Shown: piece after piece, positions 25,129 through 36,217 of the stretch
Layout of the letters: each line of letters opens with the position of its first letter
Position numbering within the stretch: the first letter of the stretch is position 1
NCBI GenBank assembly: GCA_022410635.1
Contig: JAJVDF010000214.1
Coordinates: 473,166-537,165 of the forward strand
Source of the DNA: Tretioscincus oriximinensis
Taxonomy: Eukaryota > Chordata > Lepidosauria > Squamata > Gymnophthalmidae
Reading direction: 5' to 3'
DNA: 64,000 bases
Position numbers and translations under genes: made by a program
The notes under the pieces: generated by a model
The model's input: only the letters and a program-made list of their open reading frames with translations
What the model was told of the DNA's origin: nothing
Database searches by the model: none

Positions 25129-25428
25129 TTATTCTTTTTTTTTAATAAATGAAACTTTTTCTTTAGTCTCTTGTATCTTTTCTGTAATCTTCTCTTTNGT
25201 TTCTTCCATCTTTCCAGTTAATATCTCTTTTGTTTCTTCCATTTTGCCACTGATCATATCTTTAGTTTCTCCCATTTTTTCAGACAGTAGTTCTTTGGTT
25301 TCTTCCATTCGATCTTGTATATAGTCCTTGACGGGAGGTGGTGTAGACATATAGCCATGTTTTCGAAGGTATTTCACAGTGATAGATGTTCCTCCTAATG
25401 TCACTGTGTATCTGGCTGGAGTTGCAAT
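25129..25428 (-). CDS. FAM210A: FAM210A, last coding exon
   Basis: Acceptor ...CTTCCTGACAAG then ATT GCA ACT CCA (Ile-Ala-Thr-Pro, residue 187 of my model). The exon encodes 99 residues and ends in KKKE with TAA at 25129-25131. The first 35 residues (IATPARYTVTLGGTS...) finish the DUF1279 domain. From residue 227 on there are tandem 11-residue units: MEETKELLSEK, MGETKDMISGK, MEETKEILTGK, MEExKEKITEK, then a partial IQETKEKVSF, predicted to be coiled coil. The human protein as I recall it has about three such units, so two extra are present here. One codon contains an N (25198). It is in frame with the upstream exon (phase 0). Confidence 0.95.
   Translation of the reverse strand: MATPARYTVTLGGTSITVKYLRKHGYMSTPPPVKDYIQDRMEETKELLSEKMGETKDMISGKMEETKEILTGKMEEXKEKITEKIQETKEKVSFIKKKE
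25147..25308 (-). repeat. FAM210A: 33-bp in-frame tandem repeat in FAM210A
   Basis: Four full 33-bp units and one partial unit, each encoding the 11-residue (M/I)xETKExxxxK pattern. DNA similarity between neighbouring units is high enough on the + strand to see ('tttcttccatttt' recurring), which suggests recent unit duplication. Confidence 0.85.
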
Positions 25429-26438
25429 CTTGTCAGGAAGAAAGAACATATTAGCATATAACAGTAATTAAATTTAAAATAAATAAGTACATTCAGTTGA
25501 AACATTTTAGTTTAATATGAGCGTAGGCAGACACAGTAGCATCTAGGATTATTCAGCTTCTTTAAATCATATTGTCCAATTCTGTTTAATCAGCTTGTGA
25601 GCTGTGTGTGAAGGTTTGGATTTGTTTATTTCCACGTATTGATTTATTAGCCCATTCTATTTCAAAATTAATGCAATTAAGGATGCACTAAAACTTTAAA
25701 TATTATTTTATTTTTTTAAAAAATACGCATTATTCTAGAGTTGTTCTATATCAGAATTCACAGAAAATGAATTGCTTAAGCATTCCTATATCAGTGTTTA
25801 CTGTCTGTGCATTATATTAACTTGTTCTGAAGAAATTATGCTCAAATGTTTGCACAGTAAAAAAAGAAAAAGATGATGTACTGCTATAACATATTTGACA
25901 CTAATTTTGTCCAGTGTTATTAGAAATAGTTAAAGGAAGCACAACAACATGACAAGATCACAATGTCTTTTGTTATAGTAATAGTGGAGAAGCTAGCAAA
26001 TTGTGGCTTCGATTTATCTGCTATTGATACACACCACACCTTTCATCCCTTTCCCAATCCATCCACCCCTCTATCTTTTCCCCCTCCACTCCTTTCCTCA
26101 TCCACCCACTCTGTCCACAATGAAGTGCAGTAATGGCAATGGCAGCACGACTGTGAGCATCTGACTTCAGTTGCCCGTTTCCAATCACGCCGCCACCACC
26201 ACCTCACCGCTGCTGCTCACTGACTAGGAGTGGGCAGCAACATCCCTTTGCCCGGAGACACTCCTGTTCTACAGAACCAAAGGAGAATCCCAGGGGCCTG
26301 GGCATGCCAACTTCCTGCAGGCTCTATGATTAGTCCTATAAGGATCAATCCCAGAATCCGCAACATTACTATTGATGGCACACTTCTTATTAATGGTAAG
26401 ATTTCGGCAGCATCAAAGGTTGCTTTTGGCTGACATTT
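25429..26438. other. FAM210A intron: no further gene seen
   Basis: Intron sequence between the last two coding exons. 26020-26430 is a GC-richer patch with a C-rich 'ccatccacccctc' tract and a 'gccgccaccaccacctcaccgctgctgctc' type of run. It is possibly a decayed mobile element; the borders are not clear. Confidence 0.45.
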
Positions 26439-26439
26439 A

Positions 26440-26520
26440 TTCCACTCAATTTAACTATTCCAGAATATCCATGCTTTATTTTGGAGTATTCAAATATAGA
26501 AGAATAACCGATGTCTGGGA
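26440..26520. mobile_element. AT-rich 'ATTCCAGAATATCCATG' MITE fragment
   Basis: Carries 'tattccagaatatccatgctttattttggagtattcaaatata'-type sequence that matches the foldback element at 32130-32515 and related pieces at 31890-31995 and 41837-42055. No protein is coded. Confidence 0.5.
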
Positions 26521-27694
26521 TACAAGCAAATAAATAAAATAAATAAATGAAACTTCAGTTCTGCAAGGACTAATTAAGTCCTCTATGTACATTTTAATAG
26601 TCCTTACTAATTTTATTCCCCATGTGCCCTTCTCTCCTTCCTCTCATCTGAATCTTTGTTGTCAATTCTGAGTTTCATATAATGACATATGATCAGCTAA
26701 TAAGTGGGAGAACAGAGATTATTTCCTACTTCATTGGAAGTTGATGGTTTGGCAGTCTGTATCTATTATAAATACTTCCTGCCTCTTGCAGCAGAATAAA
26801 CTTCCATTTTACTTAAAAGGGCCCTATTGTAAAATATCCAGCAAACACTACAGCACTTGGCAGGAGATAATCAGTTAGGACAAAGAAAACTGAAAACAGA
26901 ATATTTGAGGAAAATAATTTTAAGCAAACCATATGGCCATACTTTGTGCAACTTTGTGTGGCTTAATAATTGACCATAATCCTTTTCCCAACTGTGACCC
27001 AGCTGTGAAGATATTGAAGTAGTAGATATTGCAGTGCCACTAAGATCAGTGTCTTAAAGGCAGCCATTGTCCTCATCTCTGGATCAGAGAGAGTTTTAGG
27101 CAGTAAACTGATGCCAGTGAGCAAGCAGAGCGGCAGCATAATGTGTCAATTGTGCTTGAGACATAACTAGGTTAAAAGCCTTATCATTCAACATGATAAA
27201 AAGGGATTTTGACTGGGGTTTGTACCAACATCAGGCTACTTTGCTGTTCTGTTTGCCAAAAAACCCTTATTTGAAGCATAGCCCTGCATTACTTTGCAGA
27301 GAGCAAGAAAACCATAGCCTAAAATGCACATAGCAAACTGCATTTCTAGCACTGAAAACAGTAAACCATAAAGCAATATATAAAACTTTAAACCGTCCTA
27401 AAGCTCTTTCCAATTCAAAATAAAAGTAGAAAGTGATTTTAGAAGATCTTTCAAGGAGAAAAAAGTAGATGTTATATGGCAAAAAACACCAAACAGTGCA
27501 GTAACATAATCTTCTGAGGTATTATAATACCAATCTTTTGCAAACAAGGTTCTTTTTTTAAGATGAAAAAATGACTCATGATTTGTTTACCAGAAATAAA
27601 CAGCAGATTGGCCACACAATTCTTGGATCACAAATTCAAAGCCAAATCTCTGCAACTAATGCCTAATTTCGTATTTTCTAGCAAATTTCGTATT

Positions 27695-27945
27695 TTCAGA
27701 CACTAACAAGAAAAAAAGGTGGTGGCACATGCTGTCATTGGCCAAGTCTATGCTGTGGAATCCAAGCTTTTCCTGCTTGTAAAATGCAAGAGAGGTGAAA
27801 GTAATTATAATACTTTGGCTGATGAAACTGCTCTCCTTTCCTTACTATTAGATGTGACTGTTTTTAATAAGTTTAACTGGGTTTTTATTGTTAAGTGCCT
27901 CAAGACCTTCGCATATAGGGCGGTATAGAAATGTAAATAAATAAT
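27695..27945 (+). repeat. Dispersed 'actaacaagaaaaaaaggtgg' repeat and SINE tail
   Basis: 27695-27765 belongs to the 'TTAGAGACCAACAAGAAAAAAG' family. 27870-27945 is a SINE 3' module ('tcaagaccttcgcatatagggcggtatagaa') with an AAATAAATAA tail. Whether the two are one insertion is unclear. Confidence 0.5.
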
Positions 27946-28886
27946 TAAACCAGTTTCTAGTGCTAAATTGCTTCAGTTAGTGCTAGCTGAAGTTTAGATA
28001 TTCACATTCTCATCATTACATTATTTTTCCTTTCTTTTCCTGAATAATGAAAATCTGGTAAATATGGGGGAGCAGCCTGAACAACGAACATATTTACTAC
28101 CTGCTCAAAAGACACCTTTAAATATTTCTTTAGAATACCTTGTTTCTAAAGCAACCTAAGTAGGATTTGAAAGAAAAATAACTTATCTAGTAGGTATTGT
28201 TTCCTTTTCATTGTGCTCCCATAATCCTCATCAAATATTTCAGATTCCAGTTATAAAAGAGGGCATAACTATGATTCCTTCATGCACTTATGCTTTTATA
28301 ATAAGATGTGTCAAACTGTTTTGTCTGGTTAGTTCAAACTGATCCTGAACCAGCCCCCCACCCACCAGTGCAGTGGAGCTGATTTGGGCTGAATGAATTC
28401 CCACTGATTCCCATTGTCTTCTCTTTTTTCCTCCCATGATCCCCCATCCAGCTTGCCCTTTAAATCCACAGACAAGTGCCAGCTCTGAAGGACCATAGGT
28501 CCTTACGGAATATTAAGTACAGAGATATACGTAGGCTTAATCTTGGGAAGGTCTCAAGCACCGCCGGTCATACTCAAAGCTTTCTAAAACAGTTCATTCC
28601 TTTGGTCTTTTGGGAATATTTATATTCTCCACTTCAAGAAGACCTAGGCAAGTGCAATGTGTCTACTTGGAAGCTCAAAGGACTTTTAAAGGATCCTGTG
28701 GTAAGCTGCTTGGCTTGTCAGTTAGATATAAGGTGCATGGATGAAAAAAAGGATAGGTCGAACTGAATGACCTTATTCTTTGCAAGCAGACAATTTGGTA
28801 TGCTGTCATATGTATTGCTGATTATTAAACAGGACTTAGTCCAATACAAATCTTACAAGGCCACAAAACTGTTTCTTTTAGACTCT

Positions 28887-29252
28887 GGCTGCATCAACAG
28901 TGGAGCTTCACAGTGGTCTTACATGTTGTTGTGGGCAGGCAGCTATCTGCATGCATCACACAGCGGCTGCCATAGGTGGGCAGGAGCAGGGAGGCGTCGA
29001 CCTGTGAGTGGCTGATCGCAGCCTTCCCTCCGCCCGGCCTGCTTTGCAGGGTTCTCCACTGATTGGCGGAGGGTCTGGCTGAGCAGGCCACATTAAAAAA
29101 AGGAGCAGGTTTTTGGTGCGCATCAGCTCTCATTAAACCCGATGCAAGGCAGGTTTGCAGTGACTGCATTGCTGACAAACCACCGTTACATCTGCAGGAG
29201 CTGCTGGGATGGCATTAATATGCAGACATTATTATGCCGTGTGGATGCAGCC
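28887..29252. mobile_element. GC-rich MITE beside a FAM210A exon
   Basis: The left end GGCTGCATCAACAG and the right end read in reverse, GGCTGCATCCACACGG, form a terminal inverted repeat. TCT flanks both ends (28884-28886 and 29253-29255), a possible 3-bp target-site duplication of the PIF/Harbinger type. The interior is unusually GC-rich for the intron. It ends 45 bp downstream of the donor side of the 29297-29408 exon. Confidence 0.55.
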
Positions 29253-29296
29253 TCTGTCCTGGCCCACGTCTATTGAAAGAGCATTACGCTACTTAC

Positions 29297-29408
29297 CTTA
29301 TATAATGCATATGCTGTTAATGCATTTCCACTCTGAGAATGCTTAAGGATGTTAACAACACTTTCAGGCAACCCTATGAATTCAAGGAAAGGGACGACAT
29401 TTACTCCT
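29297..29408 (-). CDS. FAM210A: FAM210A, internal coding exon
   Basis: Acceptor ...TTCTTTTACAG, exon A-GGA-GTA-AAT..., donor TATAAG/GTAAGT. Its 112 bp encode residues 150-186: GVNVVPFLEFIGLPESVVNI and on to NALTAYALYK, part of the DUF1279 domain. The first base completes the Lys codon left open (AA) by the exon at 32745, and the exon ends in phase 0, so all three exons join without adjustment. The sequence closely matches the human exon from memory. Confidence 0.95.
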
Positions 29409-30543
29409 CTGTAAAAGAAGCATATTAAAAATTAAAAGTATTAAGATAAAAAATTCATTTGAATACAAATCTAAATAATTTTTATAAAACATCCTGAAAA
29501 AGGACTAAAGTGTCTGGTGAAATTTTAAACAAAAAAGGAATCATTTGATTTTGCTGTTTCTTGAAATCAAGATAGGAAGGTAGGGAATAAAGAAAACTGA
29601 TTTTTGATGGAACTGGTCCCGTCTTAATTTGAAAAGCTTCTCAAGTGGAAGAGTACAAGTTTACCTTTGGTCCAAATCACATGTCAGCTTTATATGTCAA
29701 AGCGTCCTAGGAAAAATCTGTTTATATCCCACTCTAAAAACAGAGACGGAATGCTATAACAAACACTGAACTTTTACTTATAAATCCACCATTTAATCCT
29801 CACAATTCTTGGTGATGAGGTTAATGAGGTAAAAAAAATAGCTAATTTAAGATCTTGCTTAAACTATTAGGATGCATACAGACTGCTGTATATGGAAGAG
29901 ATCATTTTGAGGCAAGTAACTAGGAAGCTGAATTTCATATTTGGTACTGAACAATCTATCTCAAGTCAACCAAGAAACTGATTCTTAGATTTTTTGTTTA
30001 TAATAAACGGAAGAAATGAGTAATAATAAGCTGTAGCTACAACTATGAGTCTTTGACATCAGAAGGTATTATAACTAAATGTTTGTTTTAGTTACTCTAA
30101 CCAGCTGGCATTTAGTGCCCTTTCTAAGAGCTATGGATTTAAAATGTCATTCTAAATTTATCTCTTCACAGAGTAACTCATTTTATTTTTGCTGGATTGA
30201 AAGAATAATTCATTTCTAGATGCCTTTAATATTATATTACTTAGTTTCTTAGGTACTATAGTGACCAAACATATATCACAACCGACATATTGAACTAAGA
30301 ATGAGGTATAAAGATCAGTTATGATTTTTGTACAAGAAAAGAATCATCATCACGTAGCTTCAGACAGATTTAAAATATTCAAAATAACTAAATCAGGAAG
30401 TGAGAACTCTTAATGATTAGGGCTAAGATTCATATTCCCAGAGATTTAAATATCAGCTGTATAAATATTGAGACAGTTTGGATGGTAACATAAGCTGATT
30501 AACTTTGATCATAAACTCAGTGGATCAGACGGAACATAACATC
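29409..30543. other. FAM210A intron: nothing recognised
   Basis: AT-rich intronic DNA. No exon, RNA gene or clear element seen. Confidence 0.45.
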
Positions 30544-30764
30544 CAGTGGTAGAATTCAGCTGGTTTGCACCAGTTTAGTAGAATTGGTACCTATGTATTC
30601 TTCTTAGTTTGGCAAACTGGTTGCTAAACTGCCCATGCCTTGCCTGCTTCCAGAAATGACATCATTTAGGATGTTATTTCCGGTTGCTTCTTTCTGCAAC
30701 GCCATCACTTAAGATAGCATTCCTGAAAAAGAACCGGTGGTTAAATTATTTGAATTCCACTACT
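30544..30764. mobile_element. MITE with CAGTGGTAGAATTCA termini
   Basis: The left end CAGTGGTAGAATTCA and the right end TGAATTCCACTACT are near-perfect inverted repeats. The interior contains 'aaccggtgg' and 'aactggttg' phrases typical of squamate non-autonomous elements (from memory). A short frame at 30684-30950 is fortuitous. Confidence 0.6.
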
Positions 30765-31032
30765 AATAAAATCAGCTGTGAACATAGGAATTTGATACAG
30801 ATTACAGGGGAAAAGCTTATAATATTTTTGATCCTTTGCAACAGAAGCAGCATTACAGACTTTCTGTTACCTTTTGAACTAAAGGGCACTAAGAAAAACG
30901 GGATTTTCTTTATGAGTACACACTCAACTCCTTATTTCTATTGTGTTTAGCAAAGGAATAAGTGAAAAGGCAGAAGACAGTAGTGTATGAAAGAAATCAA
31001 CATTTTTTCTATCATAGGCAAAATGTTTTAGC

Positions 31033-31051
31033 TTCTCTCTCTCTCTCTCTC
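31033..31051. repeat. (CT)n microsatellite
   Basis: About nine CT dinucleotides in a row, in a FAM210A intron. Confidence 0.9.
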
Positions 31052-31889
31052 ATGCACACATAGAGAGAAATGAAACTGTATTTTCATCTTTTTTGAAAAA
31101 ACATATAGAATCTAGATCCTTTCTCCCAACATGTATTGTAATGTATTTGTAACGTAAGGAATACAACTTGTATTGTAAGGAATTAGTTTATTAGAAATGT
31201 TCAAAAGGAACAAACTATTCATTTGATCCCTGTTCTTATAAGCAAGTTTACTCACTGAGCAACTATTAGAAAAAAATTACAAGCATTTTCACTAGAATGT
31301 TTTTTGCAAGCTGCATTTCCAGACAAGTAAGTTTCAAGACAAAGCAGAGATCCCAGCAACACTTAAATTTTAATCTATACTCAATCCACTTTCAGAATGA
31401 GAGAACATGCAAAGTAACTTGTTTTCCTTTTACGTTTTCTAATCCAGAAAATCTACCTGAGGATAGATAATGAGGAAAAGAATCAGTTTGTCGCTTTGTG
31501 GATGTCTTCTGTCATTCTGAAGGTGGGCTGAATGTGAATGAAAATGTAGATGGCAGCTGGACCCTAAAATTTCCACCTTCCTTTTCTTAGATTTAGCCAT
31601 AGTTTCAATAACTGCAGAAGCCGTTTGCCCTTGAGATAAAGGAATCTTTCACCCAGAATCAACTCCTTGGAAATCACATACAATTACTTGCAGCAATAAT
31701 TTTAGTTACGGTAACTATCATATCCCAGGAGAGCACCACGAAAAGCACATCAGTTTTCACCCCTCCACTCATTAAAGCCTAACAGTGAAATACTGTTCGA
31801 ACCATACATGAAACTATTTTTTTAAATAAAGCTTATAACTAACAATATTTAACATATGGAAAGCAGCCTTTATATTTGTCTGCATCCAA

Positions 31890-31995
31890 ACGTTGTATAC
31901 TTATTTGGCTATATTTAAATATTCCATAATAAAATACTGTATTCCAGAATATCTAAATACAGCAGGCCAAGTAATATCTGGATGTGGTCCAAGAA
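31890..31995. mobile_element. AT-rich MITE fragment
   Basis: Contains 'atattccataataaaatactgtattccagaatatc', matching the foldback family at 32130-32515. Degraded. Confidence 0.45.
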
Positions 31996-32129
31996 AAAAC
32001 ATTCCTATTTCTAAATGTTGCTAGAACAGGTTGAGATACAATATATGACTCAGCAACAAATAGAAACATTCTTATTCAACAACGAATAGAAACATTCCTC
32101 AAAGAGGCGAAAAATTCTAAATTAAGGTG

Positions 32130-32515
32130 GTATCCACACATCACTTTTATTCCACTACTATAGTAGAATATTATTTATTTATTTGTATTTATATCCCGCC
32201 CTATACTGGAAGGTCTCAGGGCAGCCTACCATAGGGTGGCGCACATACTTTCTTTCTCCACAACAGACACCCTGTGGAGTAGGTGGGGCTGAGAGAGTTC
32301 TAAAGAACTGTGACTGGCCCAAGGCCACCCAGCTGGCTTCAAGGAGGAGTGGGGAATCAAACTGGGAGACTCCCAGATAAGAGTCCCACACTCTAACCAC
32401 TACACTACAGTATTCCACAATAAAGCATTGTATGGACAGGTTTATTCCAGCATATCCATGTTTTATTGTGGGATATTGTGGAATATAGCAAAATAAATAA
32501 GTGATGTGTGTAGCA
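32130..32515. mobile_element. AT-rich foldback MITE split by a SINE
   Basis: The left part (32130-32164) has 'cacacatcacttttattccac'. The right part (32410-32515) ends in 'gtggaatatagcaaaataaataagtgatgtgtg', nearly its reverse complement. A complete SINE (32165-32411) sits between, so the MITE is the older insertion. Related fragments are at 26440, 31890 and 41837. Confidence 0.6.
32165..32411 (-). repeat. tRNA-derived SINE with (AAATAA)n tail, complete
   Basis: On the minus strand it starts TGTAGTGGTTAGAGTGTGGG (A-box-like), continues to a B-box-like GTTTGATTCCCC, then the 'ctcagccccacctactccacagggtgtctgttg' body, and ends in the 'gccctgagaccttccagtatagggcgggata' module with AAATAAATAAATAA. 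It resembles squamate tRNA SINEs. It lies 0.33 kb from the FAM210A start-codon exon. Confidence 0.8.
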
Positions 32516-32744
32516 AGCTTAAGTGTACTGATTACTTGCAGTTCTGGGAACATCATTTTAAAACATTAAATTGCTACTTTGAATGCAATAATGACATTCA
32601 TGAAATGGTCTTATGTACTGAGTTTGCAATAACTCTCCATGTATATATACTCTAAAGATTCTGTGGAAGAAGCACTTGCATAATTCTATTTAAATTTCTT
32701 TGTTTGAAGTTAATAAATATAGCAAATACGAATTCACCACTTAC

Positions 32745-33190
32745 TTTAATGCAGCATAGTAAAAAGTTCCAAACCATATGCTGGAAGTAATAAGATGTAC
32801 TGGAATTAGAACTTTGCCATACTGTTTAAAGGTTTTCTTGAATCTCTGCACAAGACTAATTGATTTATCCTGCAAGGGGTCAAGGTCTGCAGAATTTGGT
32901 TCTGCAGAAGCTCCTTGTTTCTGTTCTTTGGTGTGAGGGTCTTCTGGCGGAGATGATGCTTTGCTCAATAGTTCCCCTTGCTTGAAAATAGAAGTGGCAG
33001 GAGTTGCATGTAGATATTGGTGTTGTGGACTTACAGCCAAGCAGACCATTTTTTGTCTAGCACTGGGCAAGGCAGGCTGTCCTCTTAAGCATGGAAAGAT
33101 ACATGCACAGCGGTGTATCCTGTAAGTCAGCTGAAATGTCCAGTATGCAAGTTGATACCGTTTCTGCATTATGGTTGACTGCAACAGCAT
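32745..33190 (-). CDS. FAM210A: FAM210A, start-codon exon (N-terminus and membrane helix)
   Basis: FAM210A is a mitochondrial inner-membrane DUF1279 protein linked in mammals to mitochondrial translation and to muscle and bone mass. My model is 285 aa (human about 272). The exon begins at acceptor ...TTGTATGTTGCAG/GATCTTC, with exon base 1 at 33200. ATG at 33190 gives MLLQSTIM; the next ATG (33169) gives MQKRYQLAYW and aligns better with the human Met-Gln start, so either may be used (285 or 278 aa). The first 100 or so residues are basic, Arg/Cys-containing and poorly conserved, as expected for a mitochondrial presequence. The conserved part starts at DPLQDKSISL, followed by YGKVLIPVHLI and a hydrophobic helix to YYAALK (about residues 126-148). 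The donor is TTAAA/GTAAGT with the final Lys codon split. The open frame continues upstream only into a CR1 repeat, which is not coding here. Confidence 0.93.
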
Positions 33191-33202
33191 ACTGAAGATC
33201 CT

Positions 33203-33873
33203 GCAACATACAATAAGAACATAAGAACATAAGAAGAGCCATACTGGATCAGGCCACAGCCCATCAAGTCCAGCATTCTGTGTCACACAGAGGCCCACCA
33301 GATGCACCTGGGCAGTCCGAACAGAGGAAAGCAAAATACGCACCTGTTCATGACTCCCTGCAAATGGTATTTCAGGAGTCCTGCCTGTTGCTCCATCCCA
33401 GAGGCAACATCCAGACATCCATCCTAGTATCCATTTATACCTTTGGTGTCCATAAACCTGTCTAGTCCTGTCTTGAAACTATCCAAGCTGTTAGCTACCA
33501 CTACCTCTTCAGGAAGTAAATTCCACAGGCCGATGACCCTCTGGGTGAAAAAATACTTTCCTTTGTCTGTTCTCACTTTTCTACCCAACAGTTTTTAGGA
33601 GTGCCCTCTGGTCCTTGTGTTGTGTGACAGAGAAAACATTTTTTCTCTATTCACCCTGTCGATCCCATGCATGATTTTGTACACTTCAATCAGATCACCC
33701 CTCAAACGTCCCCTTTCAAGGCTGAAGAGGCCCAAACGTTGCAGCCTTGCTTCGTAAGGGAGGTGCTCTAGACCCTTGATCATTTTTGTTGCCCTTTTCT
33801 GCACCTTCTCTAGTTCCACAATATCCCTCTTGAGATGTGGTGACCAGAATTGAACACAGTATTCCAAATGTGT
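33203..33873 (-). mobile_element. CR1-type LINE 3' end abutting the FAM210A acceptor
   Basis: Same strand as FAM210A. Its 3' tail (minus-strand TTCTTATGTTCTTATGTTCTTA) ends about 15 bp before the splice acceptor of the start-codon exon. The minus frame at 33595-33867 reads the CR1 ORF2 C-terminus: YCVQFWSPHLKRDI, LEKVQKRATKMIKGLEHLPY, LGLFSLERGRLRGDL. It is 5'-truncated near 33873. The frame is still largely open, so the copy is fairly young. Confidence 0.88.
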
Positions 33874-36133
33874 TTTCGATTCCTAAGGAAATCATACAAA
33901 ATTATCAACTGTAAATGCAAATACAAGGATTGTCCAAATACTCAGTTGAAACAACAGCCTTAAAAAACAAGGCACATTTCTAATACTGGATACTTTTTAA
34001 AAATATTATTATTATGATAGCAATATTATATAGTGAAGATTTTTCTTTTGAATGCAAATTTGCAGTACATCGTGAAGTACATATTCAGCATTAGTACTCT
34101 ATTTGTGTAACAATTATTTTTTTAAAAATACATTACACTAGATTTCAAAATATACATTGGGGACTTATTTCTATTTAGTGAAAGCACTGAACTGTACCAG
34201 ACTAGTCTCGTGGCACATGAATTGTAATAAGGGTAGTTACCAATATGTTGTTGTAACTCAATGGGGAGGGTGTAACATTTTTGCATAAGAAACAATTTAA
34301 GTACAATTTTAAAATAGTAACATAAAAATCCTGATTTTTTTTTACTAATTCAGCAACTCACTCTACCACCAAATTTACAGCAGTTATGGGGAACTGTTTT
34401 CTGGACAATTTGGGTATTTGTAATATCACTCGAGGACCATACACCATCACTCCCAAGGCCACATCCCTACCACACCCAGATCACACCCCTTCTGTCCAGA
34501 CCACATCCCACCCATGCCACACACTCATGCCCTGTCCCTCACAAAATAGCAAACTTTTAAATCTCCCTCATTCCTCTTCTTTTTTGTATTTCATTTTATG
34601 TTTGAACAAAGTGAGAAACCATTATTTAGTCAGGGGAATCTAACAGTTCCCCCTGGAACCAAATGGTTCCTCGGGCTGCCTCCTGCCCTTAAGTTCCCCA
34701 CCCCCGATTTACAGAGAAAATAAGGGAGGATTTTTTATAAAATAAAATTATTGCTATGTTTTTCAAAGCATATAAACTAGTATCTTTCTGTTTCTTTATA
34801 ACTGAGAACACTGAGGGAAACAGTTTCTGCTCTGCAAGCTGGACTTCTGTGAGCTGCGTTTTATTGCTGGTTTCTGCTAAATACAAAAGTGTTTAGAAAC
34901 TACAATTTATGTGCCGTTTTCCCGCTCCTCTTGCCAAATTTCTGCAAGCCATCTGGTATTTCAACAGTTCAAAGCTTGCAGAATGGCATCTCCCTTTTCC
35001 TTTTCCCTGTGCTTCGCAGAAGAGGTCTCCTGTGTGAAATTGGGATTTTGAAAAAAGAACAAGGAATCCCATTGCTGCCTCCTGCTAAAACGGAACAGGA
35101 ATTTAAGGAAAATCTTTCTTTTCATGAAGGACATGGTGTGGTTTCCAATCACACACTGTTTTGTGGAACACAACCCTTAAATGCTGCATTGGATATTTAT
35201 TGTGTGATATTATTCTGTATTTGAAACTTGATAAAAGGCAGAGGTATTGATTGTGGTAAAAAGTAGCACGAAAATTTGAAAATAAGCATAAAAGAGCACA
35301 GGTAACTTTTACATTTTTTTATTCATTACATAGCAAAGGAAAGAGCTTTAAAATTTCTGGGGCCTTAATCAGAAATACATTTTAGAAAATAACTTTCATT
35401 ACTTTTGTCAGGCTGCATATTCTAAACCAAATGACCACTTCATTCGTAAGAAAAAGAACTATTTCCATCTAAAATTTAATCTGTGGTTTTCCAGTGAATG
35501 TTGGATAGCAACTTGTATCAAATTATCCAGTACAACAAATAACCAACTCTTTTAGAAGTTGCAGCTCAACAACGCCTGGAAAAATATATAATTCCAATTG
35601 CATCTTGAACCAATAAAGTTTAAGTAAGTAAACCAGGGATAGTGGTTTTGATCTGTTCATCAAAGCTCAAAGTCTCTTCTTACAAACTCATAGAGGGACT
35701 CCTTTTAGATCACATTTCATGCTGCTTTCCCAGGCTTTATTTACAAATGCCAAAAGGCTCAAAAAGAGTAGTCTTGACTGTGTACTCCATCCTTTAATTT
35801 AGATTACAATTACTGTATCAAAACCCCCCAGACATGGTGACCCTGATATTTACGTCATAAAGAATTCTCTCTTCATGAACCATAATTCTAAAGTCAACAG
35901 AATTTCCATTTCTTCTTTTGAGCTATTACATTTCATAGTGCAGTATAGATAAATCTTCATAGTCTCCAGCAGGAATCATTTTTGAATTTTGAACATTATT
36001 TAACTTATCTCTACTCCAATTTCTGTATAAAAATCACATGCTAGTTTAAATTAAGATTAGAAGTATATGAGCCTTTAGAATAAGGGAACTATATACGTTT
36101 GGAAAACTCCAGAACATTGTAGTTGCCTCTTAA
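33874..36133. other. FAM210A intron 1: no gene seen
   Basis: Intronic. 34380-34700 contains 'aatatcactcgaggaccatac' and 'ggttcctcgggctgcc' phrases suggestive of an old hAT-type MITE; borders are uncertain. The 111-codon frame at 34889-35224 lacks any recognisable motif. Confidence 0.4.
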
Positions 36134-36217
36134 ATATACTGCTCAAAACAATTAAGGGAACACTTTAACGTAATAGTGTATGTTAAACTGTTCCCTTAAT
36201 TGTTTTGAGCAGTATAT
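36134..36217. mobile_element. 84-bp hairpin MITE, Tc1/mariner-type ends
   Basis: The left arm (ATATACTGCTCAAAACAATT onward, 36 bp) is the reverse complement of the right arm with a single mismatch; only about a dozen bases separate them. 'ACTGCTCAAAA..aTaAAGGGAACAC' termini flanked by TA are typical of mariner-derived miniature elements (from memory). Confidence 0.85.

Noticed and set aside
33191..33418. Upstream extension of the FAM210A frame (Met at 33418)
   Set aside because: The extra N-terminus is the CR1 3' end read through; a clear AG acceptor at 33201-33202 separates it from the exon.
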